From NCBI GenBank assembly GCA_017853835.1, contig JAFMIU010000031.1, positions 1 to 38,385 on the forward strand: a stretch of DNA of 38,385 bases. The letters are read 5' to 3'. How positions within the stretch are numbered: the stretch's first letter is position 1; each line of letters opens with the position of its first letter. A program made the position numbers and the translations under genes. Shown here piece after piece: positions 18,997 through 27,707 of this stretch. The notes beneath the pieces are model-generated. The model was given only the letters and a program-made list of their open reading frames with translations, ran no database searches and was not told where the DNA came from. Source of the DNA: Pirellulales bacterium (GTDB taxonomy: Bacteria > Planctomycetota > Planctomycetia > Pirellulales > UBA1268).

Positions 18997-21150
18997 ATGA
19001 CCACCGTCGCTTCCGTGTCAGTGCCCGAAGCCTCGCCGCCGATGCGGGCCATCACCCGCCTGCTCGCCGGGATTCGGCGTCGCACCCGAGCCTGGATCGC
19101 GGTGGAGGCGCTCGCCTCCGTGGTGATCGTGGCGACCGGCTCGGCCTGGCTTTCATTCGTGGTCGATCGCTCCATCGAGCCGCCGTCGTGGGCGAGGGGA
19201 TGCTGGCTGGCTGCCACGCTCGTCGTCGTCGCGTGGCTTGTGGCCACGCGGCTGATCGTGCGTCTGGCGGTGCCGCTCGACGACGCAGCACTCGCCCTCG
19301 TGGTGGAGCGGTCACACCCGGAGTTTGGCGACGCCCTTTCCACGGCCGTGGCGTATGGAGGCGATGTTCATCACGAGGGGGAAACGGTCGATGCCCGTCT
19401 CTTGGCCGACACGATGGCCGCAGCCGCCGCCCTGACGCCGCGGGTTCGAGGCGGGGCGGTTTTTCGTCGCCGTCGGTTGACGATGCTTGCGGCCGCGGCG
19501 GTGGGAAGCGTCGCGCTGACGGCGTGGTGCGGGATGGAATCGCCGAAAGAAGCCGAGGTCTGGGGCCGGCGGATGCTCTGGCTCGAGGACGTGGCGTGGC
19601 CGAGGCGGGTGCAGCTCGTCGCCCGCGGGTTCACCGACGGCACGATGATCGTGGCTCGTGGAAGCGACGTGGATCTGGAGGTCGAGGCGTCGGTGACCGG
19701 GGGAGCGATGCCGGACGTCGTTGAACTGCGCACGAAGAGCACGGGCGACTGGCGAACCGAGCGGATGGGCAGCCGAGGAGGTGTGACCTCGACGGGGCAG
19801 GTGTTTGGCCATCGCCTGAAGGGAGTGAGTGAGGATCTCGTACTCGATATCCGCGGAGGCGACGCACGGCTCCGCGGGCTCGTCATCGAGGTGGCCGATC
19901 GGCCGATGCTCGTGGGCCTCGGCATCCGAATGACCCTGCCGGTGTATCTCGGTGGTCAGGAGCGCACGCTGCCGGCGAGCCGGTTGGTGGCGGTGCCGCG
20001 CGGGTCGGTGGTGGTCCTGTCCGGCACCGCGACCAAGCCGCTGCGGTCGGCCTCGGTCGCCCTCCGCCCGACGGTCGCGCCGAACGAGGGATCGATTCCC
20101 CTTGATACCATCATCGACACGGCCGCCACCCCTCCCACCGTGACCGCCACCACGCCCCCGATCGACGTCGACTCCAGTGTGCTCGTCCGCCTCGAGGATG
20201 ACGACGGCCTCGAAAACACCGAGCCGGTGGTCATGACGCTTGCGGCGACTCCCGATGAGCCGCCGCGGCTCACGCTCAGGCTCGACGGCATTTCCACCGC
20301 GGTGACGCCGAAGGCCCAGGTGCCGATCGTGGGCACGATCACCGACGACCACGGCCTGATGGCGGCGGCCGCTCGGATCGTGTCGGGCGACACCGTGGTG
20401 GAGCAGGTGCTCGAGGATGTGTCCGCCGGCGCGACCCAGGTGGAATGCCTACCGGAACGGCCCTTCGTGGTGTCCCTCGCCGAGGCCGGACTGCTGCCGG
20501 GACGGACGGTGGAACTGCGGATGACCGCCCGGGACGGGTGTCCGCTCGATGGCGGGCCGCACGAGGCGTCGAGTGACGCGTGGGTGCTCGACGTCGTCGA
20601 GCCAGACGTGCTTCAGGCGATGCTCGAAGCGCGGGAGGTGCTGCTCCGTCGGCGTCTGGAGGCGGCGATCGACGATCTCGCGAAGGGGCGCGACGCGGTG
20701 GCGGCCGGGGACGGCGATCCTGGCGATGCGCGCCGCCGCGGAGGGGACGCTGCCGCACGGGCTGCCGGTGAAACGACGGAGATCGCCGCCGAGGTGCGTG
20801 GAATCCATCGGGAACTGGCCAACAATGGACTGCTCACGGCCGACCTCGACGCCCGGCTGCTCGGCCAGATCACCACGCCGCTCGCCCTGGTGGCGACCGA
20901 TCCGCTCGCGGAGGCGGCGCGGCGGAGCAGGGGGGAGGGCGACGATTCCGCCGAACGCTCGGCCGTCGTGGCGGCCTTCGATGATGCCCTTGCCCGGATG
21001 CGGGCGGTGCTTGCAAGAATGCTGGAGCTCGAGTCGGTCAACGAGGTGATCGAGCGGCTCCGCGGAGTGATTCGCACCCAGGAGCAGATTCGGGAGGAGA
21101 CGCTCCGGCGACAGCGGCAACGCGGCCGGGAGGCGCTGGAATCACCATGA
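18997..21150 (+). CDS. membrane protein with three N-terminal helices and a helical tail
   Basis: A 717-aa protein; ATG at 18997 is one base after the preceding stop. A TTG further upstream would overlap and is less likely. Membrane helices are predicted at about 33-55, 66-88 and 150-168. Between the second and third lies LALVVERSHPEFGDALSTAVAY, a motif I associate with DUF4175-like proteins of Planctomycetes and Proteobacteria. A long beta-rich extracytoplasmic part follows. The last 180 residues (from about 545) are charged and Ala/Arg-rich helices, likely coiled coil, ending in QEQIREETLRRQRQRG. I recognise no catalytic motif. Its 3' end overlaps the next gene in ATGA. A structural role in the vWA complex fits the context. 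Confidence 0.82.
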   Translation: MTTVASVSVPEASPPMRAITRLLAGIRRRTRAWIAVEALASVVIVATGSAWLSFVVDRSIEPPSWARGCWLAATLVVVAWLVATRLIVRLAVPLDDAALALVVERSHPEFGDALSTAVAYGGDVHHEGETVDARLLADTMAAAAALTPRVRGGAVFRRRRLTMLAAAAVGSVALTAWCGMESPKEAEVWGRRMLWLEDVAWPRRVQLVARGFTDGTMIVARGSDVDLEVEASVTGGAMPDVVELRTKSTGDWRTERMGSRGGVTSTGQVFGHRLKGVSEDLVLDIRGGDARLRGLVIEVADRPMLVGLGIRMTLPVYLGGQERTLPASRLVAVPRGSVVVLSGTATKPLRSASVALRPTVAPNEGSIPLDTIIDTAATPPTVTATTPPIDVDSSVLVRLEDDDGLENTEPVVMTLAATPDEPPRLTLRLDGISTAVTPKAQVPIVGTITDDHGLMAAAARIVSGDTVVEQVLEDVSAGATQVECLPERPFVVSLAEAGLLPGRTVELRMTARDGCPLDGGPHEASSDAWVLDVVEPDVLQAMLEAREVLLRRRLEAAIDDLAKGRDAVAAGDGDPGDARRRGGDAAARAAGETTEIAAEVRGIHRELANNGLLTADLDARLLGQITTPLALVATDPLAEAARRSRGEGDDSAERSAVVAAFDDALARMRAVLARMLELESVNEVIERLRGVIRTQEQIREETLRRQRQRGREALESP

Positions 21151-22619
21151 CGATCGGGAAACGGATCTGCCGGCTCGGTCGGGCGGTCATCGCGCTGGCG
21201 ATGATGGTGCCGGTGGCGGCGTGCGCTGCGGACGAATCCTCGCCGCTTGCCGTTCGGGAATCGGAGCTCCTCGCCCGCTACCTCGACCTCGAACGCGCCT
21301 TTCTTCGCCTCGCCGATCTGCTCGATGCCTCGGATCCCCGACGGGCGGCGGTGCTGAGGGCGACCTTCGAGCGGGCCCGCGAGGAACAGGTGGGCGAGCG
21401 GGTGGCGGCCATCGTGGGCATGCTCGAACAGGGCCAGCTGCTGAAGGCCGGGACAAGCCAGCAGGATGCCATCGCACAGATGCGGGCTCTCCTCGACCTT
21501 CTGGAATCGGGGGCGGGCGACGAACGGCTTGCCGACACCCGCAAGGAGGTGCGGGCGTTTCTGGCGAGGGTCGCCGCACTCATCGCGCGGCAGCGCGACG
21601 TGGAGGCGGCCACCGAAACCAACGAGTCGACCGGGCGTCTCGCAGGGCGTCAGGAGGCGGTGGCCGACGAGGCCCGCGGGCTCGACGATGATCTGCGGCA
21701 GTTTGCCGATCGACTGTCGCCCGTGACGCCTCCGACGGCCGGCCCGCTTCCCGAGTCGGCCGACGAGGCGGAGCCGACCGGCGATGACGATGCCTCCCGG
21801 GCAGGGCGCACCGGTCGGCGCGTGGCCGCCGCCGAGGCTCGGATGAGGCAGGCCCGCGCGGCGTTGGATGCGTCGGAGCGTGGCGCGGCCCGTGGGGAAC
21901 AGGAACGCGCCGTCGAGGAGCTTGAGACCGCCCGGGCCGAACTCGAGGAGATTCTTCGACAGGTGCGCGAAGAGGAGGTGACGCGTCTGCTCGTCCAACT
22001 CGACGCGAGGATTCGCGGAATGCTCAAGGCGGAGCGGACCGTTCAGGCCGACGCCGAGAAGGTCGTGGCCGCGTCCGGTGTGCAGGGACCGCGCGAGCGG
22101 CAGCTCGAGACGGCCCGCATCGGGCGCGACCAGCAGGCGATCACGACCGAGGCATCGCGGGCGATCACGCTGGTCCGCGACGACGGCTCGGCGGTGGCGA
22201 TTCCGGAGGCCTTGGAGCAGGTGCGAGATGATTCTTCGACCGTCGCCGCGCGGCTGGCGCGAGGCGACGTCGGCCCCGACACCCGTGCCCTCGTCGGGGA
22301 GATCGTGGTGGGGCTCGAGGAACTCCTCGCGGCCGTCGAACGGGCGCAGCAGGCATCCCAGCGTGAGCAGGCCGCGGGGGCGGGCGGGGGCGGCCAGGCG
22401 GGCGAGCAGCCACTGGTCGACAAGCTCTCGGAACTCCGCATGCTGCGAGCCCTGCAGGCACGGGTGAACGCTCGCACGAAGCGGCTGGCGACGCTGATCG
22501 ACGTCGCAGACGGGGATCCTGTCGCCGCCGACAACCGGGCCGTGCTGTCGCGGCTCGTCGAGCGGCAGCGGGCGATCGAACAGGCTGCCCGGGACATCGT
22601 CGAGGGAATGACGGAATGA
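21147..22619 (+). CDS. secreted or lipid-anchored coiled-coil protein
   Basis: A 490-aa protein, translationally coupled to the previous gene through an ATGA overlap. The N terminus is an export signal (Lys/Arg start, hydrophobic AVIALAMMVPVAAC). It may be a lipoprotein signal with VAAC and Cys26, or a normal signal cleaved after ACA. Almost all of the rest is charged, Glu/Arg/Ala-rich helix with heptad character, for example around 225-300 (EQERAVEELETARAELEEIL). A Gly-rich break lies near 410-425. No enzyme motif is visible. The long helices resemble the tail of the preceding protein, so the two may form a joint rod or bundle outside the membrane; this is inference. Confidence 0.82.
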   Translation: MTIGKRICRLGRAVIALAMMVPVAACAADESSPLAVRESELLARYLDLERAFLRLADLLDASDPRRAAVLRATFERAREEQVGERVAAIVGMLEQGQLLKAGTSQQDAIAQMRALLDLLESGAGDERLADTRKEVRAFLARVAALIARQRDVEAATETNESTGRLAGRQEAVADEARGLDDDLRQFADRLSPVTPPTAGPLPESADEAEPTGDDDASRAGRTGRRVAAAEARMRQARAALDASERGAARGEQERAVEELETARAELEEILRQVREEEVTRLLVQLDARIRGMLKAERTVQADAEKVVAASGVQGPRERQLETARIGRDQQAITTEASRAITLVRDDGSAVAIPEALEQVRDDSSTVAARLARGDVGPDTRALVGEIVVGLEELLAAVERAQQASQREQAAGAGGGGQAGEQPLVDKLSELRMLRALQARVNARTKRLATLIDVADGDPVAADNRAVLSRLVERQRAIEQAARDIVEGMTE

Positions 22620-22719
22620 TCGCGGCCGGGGCCGTGGGCGGGTCGGGATGGTCGCCGGGCGGTACGATGGAGTCGGCGCGGCTGCCGGGGGTCGGTGGCT
22701 GGCCAAGTGGAGTCGTGGC

Positions 22720-23766
22720 ATGGTGGCGCTGGTGATTCGGCACGCGCTGATCGCATGGCATGCCGTCGTCGTGGCGGTGGCCTCGGCCGTGACGGTCGAT
22801 CCCATGCTCGAGCGTCCGCCCACCTGGTCGATTCCTTCGGAGGGTGAGGTGCGTGCCCGCGTCGAAGGATGCCTGCCTGATCCCTCCGCGCCGATGCCGC
22901 CGGCCGTCGCCGAGGCCTGGGGGGCGCTCGCGGATGCCCGCGGCGATCGGCTGAAGGCCGTCATCACCGGCGTGGCCGTCGTCGATCCGCGGGTTGCCGA
23001 CGTGATCGATGCGGCGCGCCATGGCCGCACTCCCGACCTGGCCTGGCTCGACGCCGCCGACACGCCCGAGGTGCTCCGTGATTCGGTCGAACTCTGGTGG
23101 GCGAGGGAGCTTGTGCGGTGTGATCGTTACGACGAGGCTCTGCCCCTGCTCCGCCGGCTCGACCTGGCCAGGTCGATCGATCCGGCGACGCTCCTGTTCT
23201 GCCGTGGGGCCTGCGAACATTGGCTTCTCGAAACCGACGCCTCGACGGCAACGCTCGATCAGTTGCTGGAACGCGAACGCGACATTCCCGTTCGCTATGC
23301 CCGGGTGGCGCGTCTTCTCCGGGACGACATCGCCGCGCTCAGCGACGATTCGCTCGATCACATCGCCCGACGGATGCGCGACGTCACCCGTCGGCTCGGA
23401 CTCGGTCGCACCGGCACGGGCACGCGCGAGGTGCAGGAGGGCGTGGTCGCCTCGCTCGACGAGCTCATCGACAAGCTCGAAAAGCAGAGTCAGCAGGAGG
23501 AGCAGGGAGGTGGTGCCGCCGGCGGGGGCGCCGGATCGGGGCAGGGCGGGGCGGGGCAGCCGATGGACGACAGTCGCGTGGCCGGAGGGCGTGGTGCCGG
23601 CGACGTGGTGCCGCGCGACCTCGACCCCGGCGAGGACTGGGGCGACCTGCCGCCGCACGAACGCGACCGCGCGCTCCAGCAGATCGGCCGCGAGTTTCCG
23701 CCCCACTACCGCGAGGCGATCGAGGAGTATTTCAAACGGCTCGCCGCCGGCGCGGAGGATCGTTGA
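22720..23766 (+). CDS. exported protein with Gly/Gln-rich linker, function unknown
   Basis: A 348-aa protein from the ATG at 22720, which puts a hydrophobic segment (ALVIRHALIAWHAVVVAVASAV) at the N terminus as a signal or anchor. An ATG at 22648 in the same frame would add 24 residues and is also possible. Residues about 60-200 are helical and TPR-like, with CDRYDEALPLLRRLDLA. A helical stretch LIDKLEKQSQQEEQ is followed by a Gly/Ala/Gln-rich linker (about 258-285). The conserved-looking C-terminal block is PRDLDPGEDWGDLPPHERDRA and PPHYREAIEEYFKRL. That last motif occurs in many planctomycete proteins next to MoxR/vWA genes, to my recollection without a known function. Confidence 0.75.
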   Translation: MVALVIRHALIAWHAVVVAVASAVTVDPMLERPPTWSIPSEGEVRARVEGCLPDPSAPMPPAVAEAWGALADARGDRLKAVITGVAVVDPRVADVIDAARHGRTPDLAWLDAADTPEVLRDSVELWWARELVRCDRYDEALPLLRRLDLARSIDPATLLFCRGACEHWLLETDASTATLDQLLERERDIPVRYARVARLLRDDIAALSDDSLDHIARRMRDVTRRLGLGRTGTGTREVQEGVVASLDELIDKLEKQSQQEEQGGGAAGGGAGSGQGGAGQPMDDSRVAGGRGAGDVVPRDLDPGEDWGDLPPHERDRALQQIGREFPPHYREAIEEYFKRLAAGAEDR

Positions 23767-23767
23767 C

Positions 23768-24973
23768 GTGTGGCACGCGGGCCGTCCATGCCGATCGGTG
23801 ACTCGGTGCCATGCCGCGGTGGCGGCCGCGTGCTGGATGATCGCGATCGTGGGCCTCGCCGCAGCCGCCGACGCCCCGGAGGTGCGGCTCGAGCGCACGT
23901 CGGGCGACCCGATCGACGGTCGGCTTGAAAGCCTCGACGGCAGCGAGGCGACCGTGGCGACCGACGGAGGACTCGTGACGACTCCGCTCGGCGAGGTGCG
24001 TCGGATCGTTCGGCGACGTCCTGCCGAAGACGTGCCGGTTGGTGTGGAACTTTCAGGGGCGGGGGGGCTCACGCTCACGGGTGACGCCTTGGTGTGGGAA
24101 GGGGCGACGGCCATCCTTTCACGTGGCACCGCTCGGATCTCACTGCCGCTGGAACGCATCGGACGGGCCGTGTTCCTGCCCGTTCCTGAGGGGAAGGGGG
24201 CGTGGACGGCTGCGATCCCGGCGGCGCCGGCGGCCGACCTGATCGCGGTGTCGCGCGGCGAGGGCTTCGAGCTCGTCGAGTGTGCGATCGTGGGCGTGGG
24301 CCCCGACACGGTCACGGTGATGCTCGACGGGGAGCCGATCGCGGTGAATCGCGGCCGGGTGCTGGGGCTCGTCTGGCTTCGGCCTCCCGCATCGCCGGGC
24401 GGTGTGCGGGTGGTGATCGACGGCGGAATGGTGCCGGCCAACGACGTGGTGTGCCGCGACGGCGAGGTGGTGATCGATGGCGACGTGCACGTGCCGGGGG
24501 AGCTCGTCGCCATGATCGACCTGGCGGCCGGCCGCACGGTGTCGCTTGCCGACCTTCGTCCGGAGCGGGTGGCGTCGGAGCCGTATTTCGGAGGGCTCGT
24601 CGCGATCGACGGGATGCGCGAGTTTTTCGCACCCCGCGTGGTGACGGTCGGTGCTGCGGGAGCCGGTGACGCGCCGCCGCAGCGAAGCCTGCTCATGCGG
24701 CCCCGCACCGTCGCCACGTGGCGCGTGCCTCCGGGCAGCCGTCGGTTTCGAGCCACGCTCGTGCGCGGGGTGCCGGCCAGTTCGTCGGCAGCGGTGCTCG
24801 TGAAGGTGGCGGGCGACTCGATTCCCTTGCATGAGCAACGCGTGGATGCCGCCGGTGGCGCGGCGCTCGACCTCGATGTGACCGGTATCCGCCAGTTCGA
24901 GATCACGGTCGATTTCGCCGGCGCGGACATGGGGTGCAGCGTGCGGTTTGACGCGGCCGAGTTCGAGAAGTGA
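23768..24973 (+). CDS. secreted NPCBM-like domain protein
   Basis: A 401-aa protein starting at GTG one base after the previous stop. An N-terminal signal peptide is evident (CHAAVAAACWMIAIVGLAAAADA). Residues 40-300 are beta-rich with repeated short strands (VRLERTSGDPIDGRLESLDG at the start) and no recognised family. The C-terminal 100 residues resemble the NPCBM/NEW2 carbohydrate-binding fold: a WRVPPGSRRFRATLVRG strand, VLVKVAGDSIPL, DLDVTGIRQFEITVDF and a final VRFDAAEFEK. This suggests an extracytoplasmic sugar- or protein-binding role. The stop overlaps the GTG of the serine protease gene (GTGA), so the two are coupled. Confidence 0.75.
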   Translation: MWHAGRPCRSVTRCHAAVAAACWMIAIVGLAAAADAPEVRLERTSGDPIDGRLESLDGSEATVATDGGLVTTPLGEVRRIVRRRPAEDVPVGVELSGAGGLTLTGDALVWEGATAILSRGTARISLPLERIGRAVFLPVPEGKGAWTAAIPAAPAADLIAVSRGEGFELVECAIVGVGPDTVTVMLDGEPIAVNRGRVLGLVWLRPPASPGGVRVVIDGGMVPANDVVCRDGEVVIDGDVHVPGELVAMIDLAAGRTVSLADLRPERVASEPYFGGLVAIDGMREFFAPRVVTVGAAGAGDAPPQRSLLMRPRTVATWRVPPGSRRFRATLVRGVPASSSAAVLVKVAGDSIPLHEQRVDAAGGAALDLDVTGIRQFEITVDFAGADMGCSVRFDAAEFEK

Positions 24974-26694
24974 TCCCGATGAGCAGCGCGTGCCACAACC
25001 GATCGAGATGGGTGGCCATGGTGCTGGCCTGCAGCCTGTCGCCGGCGGCTGCGGCCCCGGTGCCCATCGATCCGTCCGTGCTCGAGGCGGAACAGACCAT
25101 GGTGGAGGCGATTGGTCGGGCCACGCCCTCGACGGTCGCGATTTTCGCCGGTGACAGCGGGGGCGGGTCGGGCGTGCTCCTCACCCGCGACGGCTACGCG
25201 GTGACCAACTTTCATGTCGTTCAGCCGGCCGGCGTCGCCATGACCTGCGGCCTGCCCGATGGCCATCTCTACGACGCGGTGCTCGTGGGCGTCGACCCCA
25301 CCGGAGACCTCGCCCTGATCAAACTCCTCGGCCGCGATGAGTTTCCGTGTGCGGCGGTGGCCAACAGCGATGGTGTGGAGGTTGGGGATGCCTGCTTCAC
25401 CGCGGGCAACCCCTTTCTGCTCGGCACCGATCTCCAGCCTTCGATCAGCGTGGGCATCGTGTCGGGGGTGCACCGCTATCAGTTTCCGGCCGGCACGATC
25501 CTCGAATACACCGACTGCCTCCAGGTCGATGCGGCGATCAATCCTGGCAACTCGGGAGGCGGGCTGTTCGACGCGGAGGGAAGGCTGATCGGCATCAACG
25601 GTCGGGCTTCGTTCGAGAAGCGCGGCCGGGTGAATGTCGGCGTCGGGTACGCCATCTCGACCAATCAGGTCCGCCACTTCATGGGGGTGCTCCGGGCAGG
25701 CAGGATCTGCGACCACGCGACGCTCGGCGCGACGGTGGCGACGTCGGCCGACGGTCGCGTGGTGGTGTCGGACATCCTTGAATCGTCCGATGCTTGGCGA
25801 CGCGGCCTGCGGTATGACGACGAGATCGTGTCGTTGGCGGGGCGGGCGGTGCGCACGGGAAACGCGTTCAAGAACGTGCTGGGCACGCTCCCGGCGGGTT
25901 GGCAGGTGCCGGTGGTGATCCGAAGCGGAGGCCGTCGTCGCGAGCTTGTGGTGCGGCTGGCGTCCGTGCACTCGGCGGCCGACCTGAAGGGACTTGCCGC
26001 CGAGCCGGAACCCGAGGGGCGGCGACCCGACCCGACGCCCCGCGAGCTTCCCGCCGCCGTCCGAGGCCTTGTGGAGCAGCGACAGGGCTTTGCCAACGCC
26101 CATTTCAACCGGGTGGAGCGCGATCGCGTGGCCGCATCGATCGCCGCTGCCCGCGACGCGGGACCGACCGGCCCCTGGCTGCTCGAGGGGCGGCTCGGCA
26201 CGGGGGAAGCGTTTCGCATCGAACTCACCGACCATGCCGCGACCATCGACATCCCGACCGGAACGTCCACCCTGGTGACGAGCGACGACTTCGACCGACA
26301 GCCCGTGCCTCCCGGCAGTGGCGGCCTGCTGCCGGCACTCGTGCTCTGGCGGCGGCTCGTGCTCGAGGGGCCGGCCGCACTCGGACACACGATCTACTGG
26401 GGCACCGCGCCCCGCGACCCGACGGCCTTTCAGGTCGGCACGCCATCGGACATGGTCGATGTGCTCGAGTCGTCGGTGTCGGGCGTGGAGCTCCACACGT
26501 TCATCGATGGATCGGGCCGCGTGGTGGCGGTCGATCTGTGGACGCAGCCCGGCACCGATCCGTGCGAGGTTCGGATGGCATGGGCGGAGGGAGCCCCGCT
26601 CGGCAGCCTGCCGACGCGGATCGAGGCCCGTCGTGGAGGCGACGAGTTTGCCACGTTTCTGATCGGGCCCGTCCCTGCGGAGATGGGGCCGTGA
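24970..26694 (+). CDS. HtrA-like trypsin-family serine protease with PDZ domain (intact triad)
   Basis: A 574-aa exported protease starting at GTG in a GTGA overlap; ATG at 24979 is an alternative start. A signal peptide covers about residues 1-29. The trypsin-like domain has all three catalytic residues: His82 in VTNFHVV, Asp113 in GDLALIKL and Ser195 in NPGNSGGGLF. A PDZ domain follows (about 230-330: SSDAWRRGLRYDDEIVSLAGRAV). The last 235 residues are not recognised; they contain a beta-rich region with GVELHTFIDGSGRVVAVDLW. HtrA proteases degrade or sense damaged envelope proteins. It is the first of three tandem members and the only one that looks catalytically competent. Confidence 0.9.
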   Translation: MIPMSSACHNRSRWVAMVLACSLSPAAAAPVPIDPSVLEAEQTMVEAIGRATPSTVAIFAGDSGGGSGVLLTRDGYAVTNFHVVQPAGVAMTCGLPDGHLYDAVLVGVDPTGDLALIKLLGRDEFPCAAVANSDGVEVGDACFTAGNPFLLGTDLQPSISVGIVSGVHRYQFPAGTILEYTDCLQVDAAINPGNSGGGLFDAEGRLIGINGRASFEKRGRVNVGVGYAISTNQVRHFMGVLRAGRICDHATLGATVATSADGRVVVSDILESSDAWRRGLRYDDEIVSLAGRAVRTGNAFKNVLGTLPAGWQVPVVIRSGGRRRELVVRLASVHSAADLKGLAAEPEPEGRRPDPTPRELPAAVRGLVEQRQGFANAHFNRVERDRVAASIAAARDAGPTGPWLLEGRLGTGEAFRIELTDHAATIDIPTGTSTLVTSDDFDRQPVPPGSGGLLPALVLWRRLVLEGPAALGHTIYWGTAPRDPTAFQVGTPSDMVDVLESSVSGVELHTFIDGSGRVVAVDLWTQPGTDPCEVRMAWAEGAPLGSLPTRIEARRGGDEFATFLIGPVPAEMGP

Positions 26695-27707
26695 GACACG
26701 TCGCCGTGCGGTTTCTCGTGGCGGTCGTGGTCGTCGTTGCGGCCGTGGGTCTTCACGCGGACGGTCCTGCCACACCGCGGCAGGTCGCGGCCTCGGCGGC
26801 ACGGCACGTGGTCAAGATCTATGGCGCGGGCGGTGTCCGCGGGCTCGAGGCCTACCAATCGGGCATCATCCTGTCGCCGGATGGGCGGATCGCCACGGTC
26901 ATGAGCACGGTGCTCGACGCCGATGACATCGAGTGCGTGCTCGACGACGGGCGCCGGTTCGCCGCCACGCTCGTGGGCGTCGATCCCCGTCGCGAGCTGG
27001 CGGTGCTTTCTATCGAGGCGACCGATCTGCCGGCGTGTGACGTGGAGGCGGGCCGGGCCGGCCCGGGAACCCGTGCGATGGCGATCTCCAACCTGTTTGG
27101 TGTGGCCGTCGGCGACGAGCGGGCCAGCGTGCAGCGAGGCGTGATCGCGGCGGTGGTGCCGCTCGAGGCGCGGCGAGGCGCGGCGGAGGCGCCGTATGCC
27201 GGTGATGTCTACGTGCTCGACTTCACCACCAACAATCCCGGGTCACCTGGTGGCGCGCTCGTCGATGCCCGAGGGCGGCTGCTTGGCATGCTCGGCAAGG
27301 AGCTGCGTTCCACCGCCAGCGGTATCTGGCTCAACTATGCCCTTCCCGCCGACGAGCTCGTTGCGGGCTGCCAGGAGATCGTGTCGGGACGCGTCGCGAC
27401 GACGACCGGGCCCACGGCGGCTCCCTTTGATCTTCGAGCGCTGGGCCTCGTGCTGGTGCCCGATCTCCTCGGTCGCACGCCTCCCTTCGTCGAGACGGTG
27501 GTGCCGGGTTCACCTGCGGAGCAGGCGGGGCTTCGGCCCGATGATCTCGTCGTGGCGGTTGGGGCTCGCGCCGTGGCCTCGCGTCATGCCCTCGAGATGG
27601 CCGTCGGAAGCATCGTCGCGGGTGACCCGGTGAGGATCGCCGTGATTCGCGACGGCCGGGTCGTCGATTGTGAACTCGGGCCGCGGCCCGAGGAGGCACG
27701 GCCATGA
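26691..27707 (+). CDS. HtrA-like pseudoprotease with PDZ domain
   Basis: A 338-aa protein starting at GTG, overlapping the stop of the intact protease (GTGA). An N-terminal signal or anchor is clear (VRFLVAVVVVVAAVG). The trypsin-like fold is recognisable by IILSPDGRIATV, VGVDPRRELAVLSI and NNPGSPGGALVD. All three triad positions are changed when aligned with the gene upstream: His to Ser72, Asp to Glu102, Ser to Pro186. A C-terminal PDZ domain (about 248-330) keeps VPGSPAEQAGLRPDDLVVAVG. It should therefore be unable to cut peptides and may act as a regulator, peptide receptor or scaffold for its neighbour. The alignment was made by eye, so single positions could shift by one residue. Overlap with the next gene is ATGA. 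Confidence 0.88.
   Translation: MRHVAVRFLVAVVVVVAAVGLHADGPATPRQVAASAARHVVKIYGAGGVRGLEAYQSGIILSPDGRIATVMSTVLDADDIECVLDDGRRFAATLVGVDPRRELAVLSIEATDLPACDVEAGRAGPGTRAMAISNLFGVAVGDERASVQRGVIAAVVPLEARRGAAEAPYAGDVYVLDFTTNNPGSPGGALVDARGRLLGMLGKELRSTASGIWLNYALPADELVAGCQEIVSGRVATTTGPTAAPFDLRALGLVLVPDLLGRTPPFVETVVPGSPAEQAGLRPDDLVVAVGARAVASRHALEMAVGSIVAGDPVRIAVIRDGRVVDCELGPRPEEARP

Noticed and set aside
22165..26802. Open frame of over 1500 codons on the minus strand, antisense to the coiled-coil and protease genes; similar long ones at 8022-11042 and 14802-17744
   Set aside because: These arise because GC-rich codon usage removes stop codons from the opposite strand. The translations are Arg/His/Pro-rich with no family motifs, while the plus-strand frames carry clear domains.
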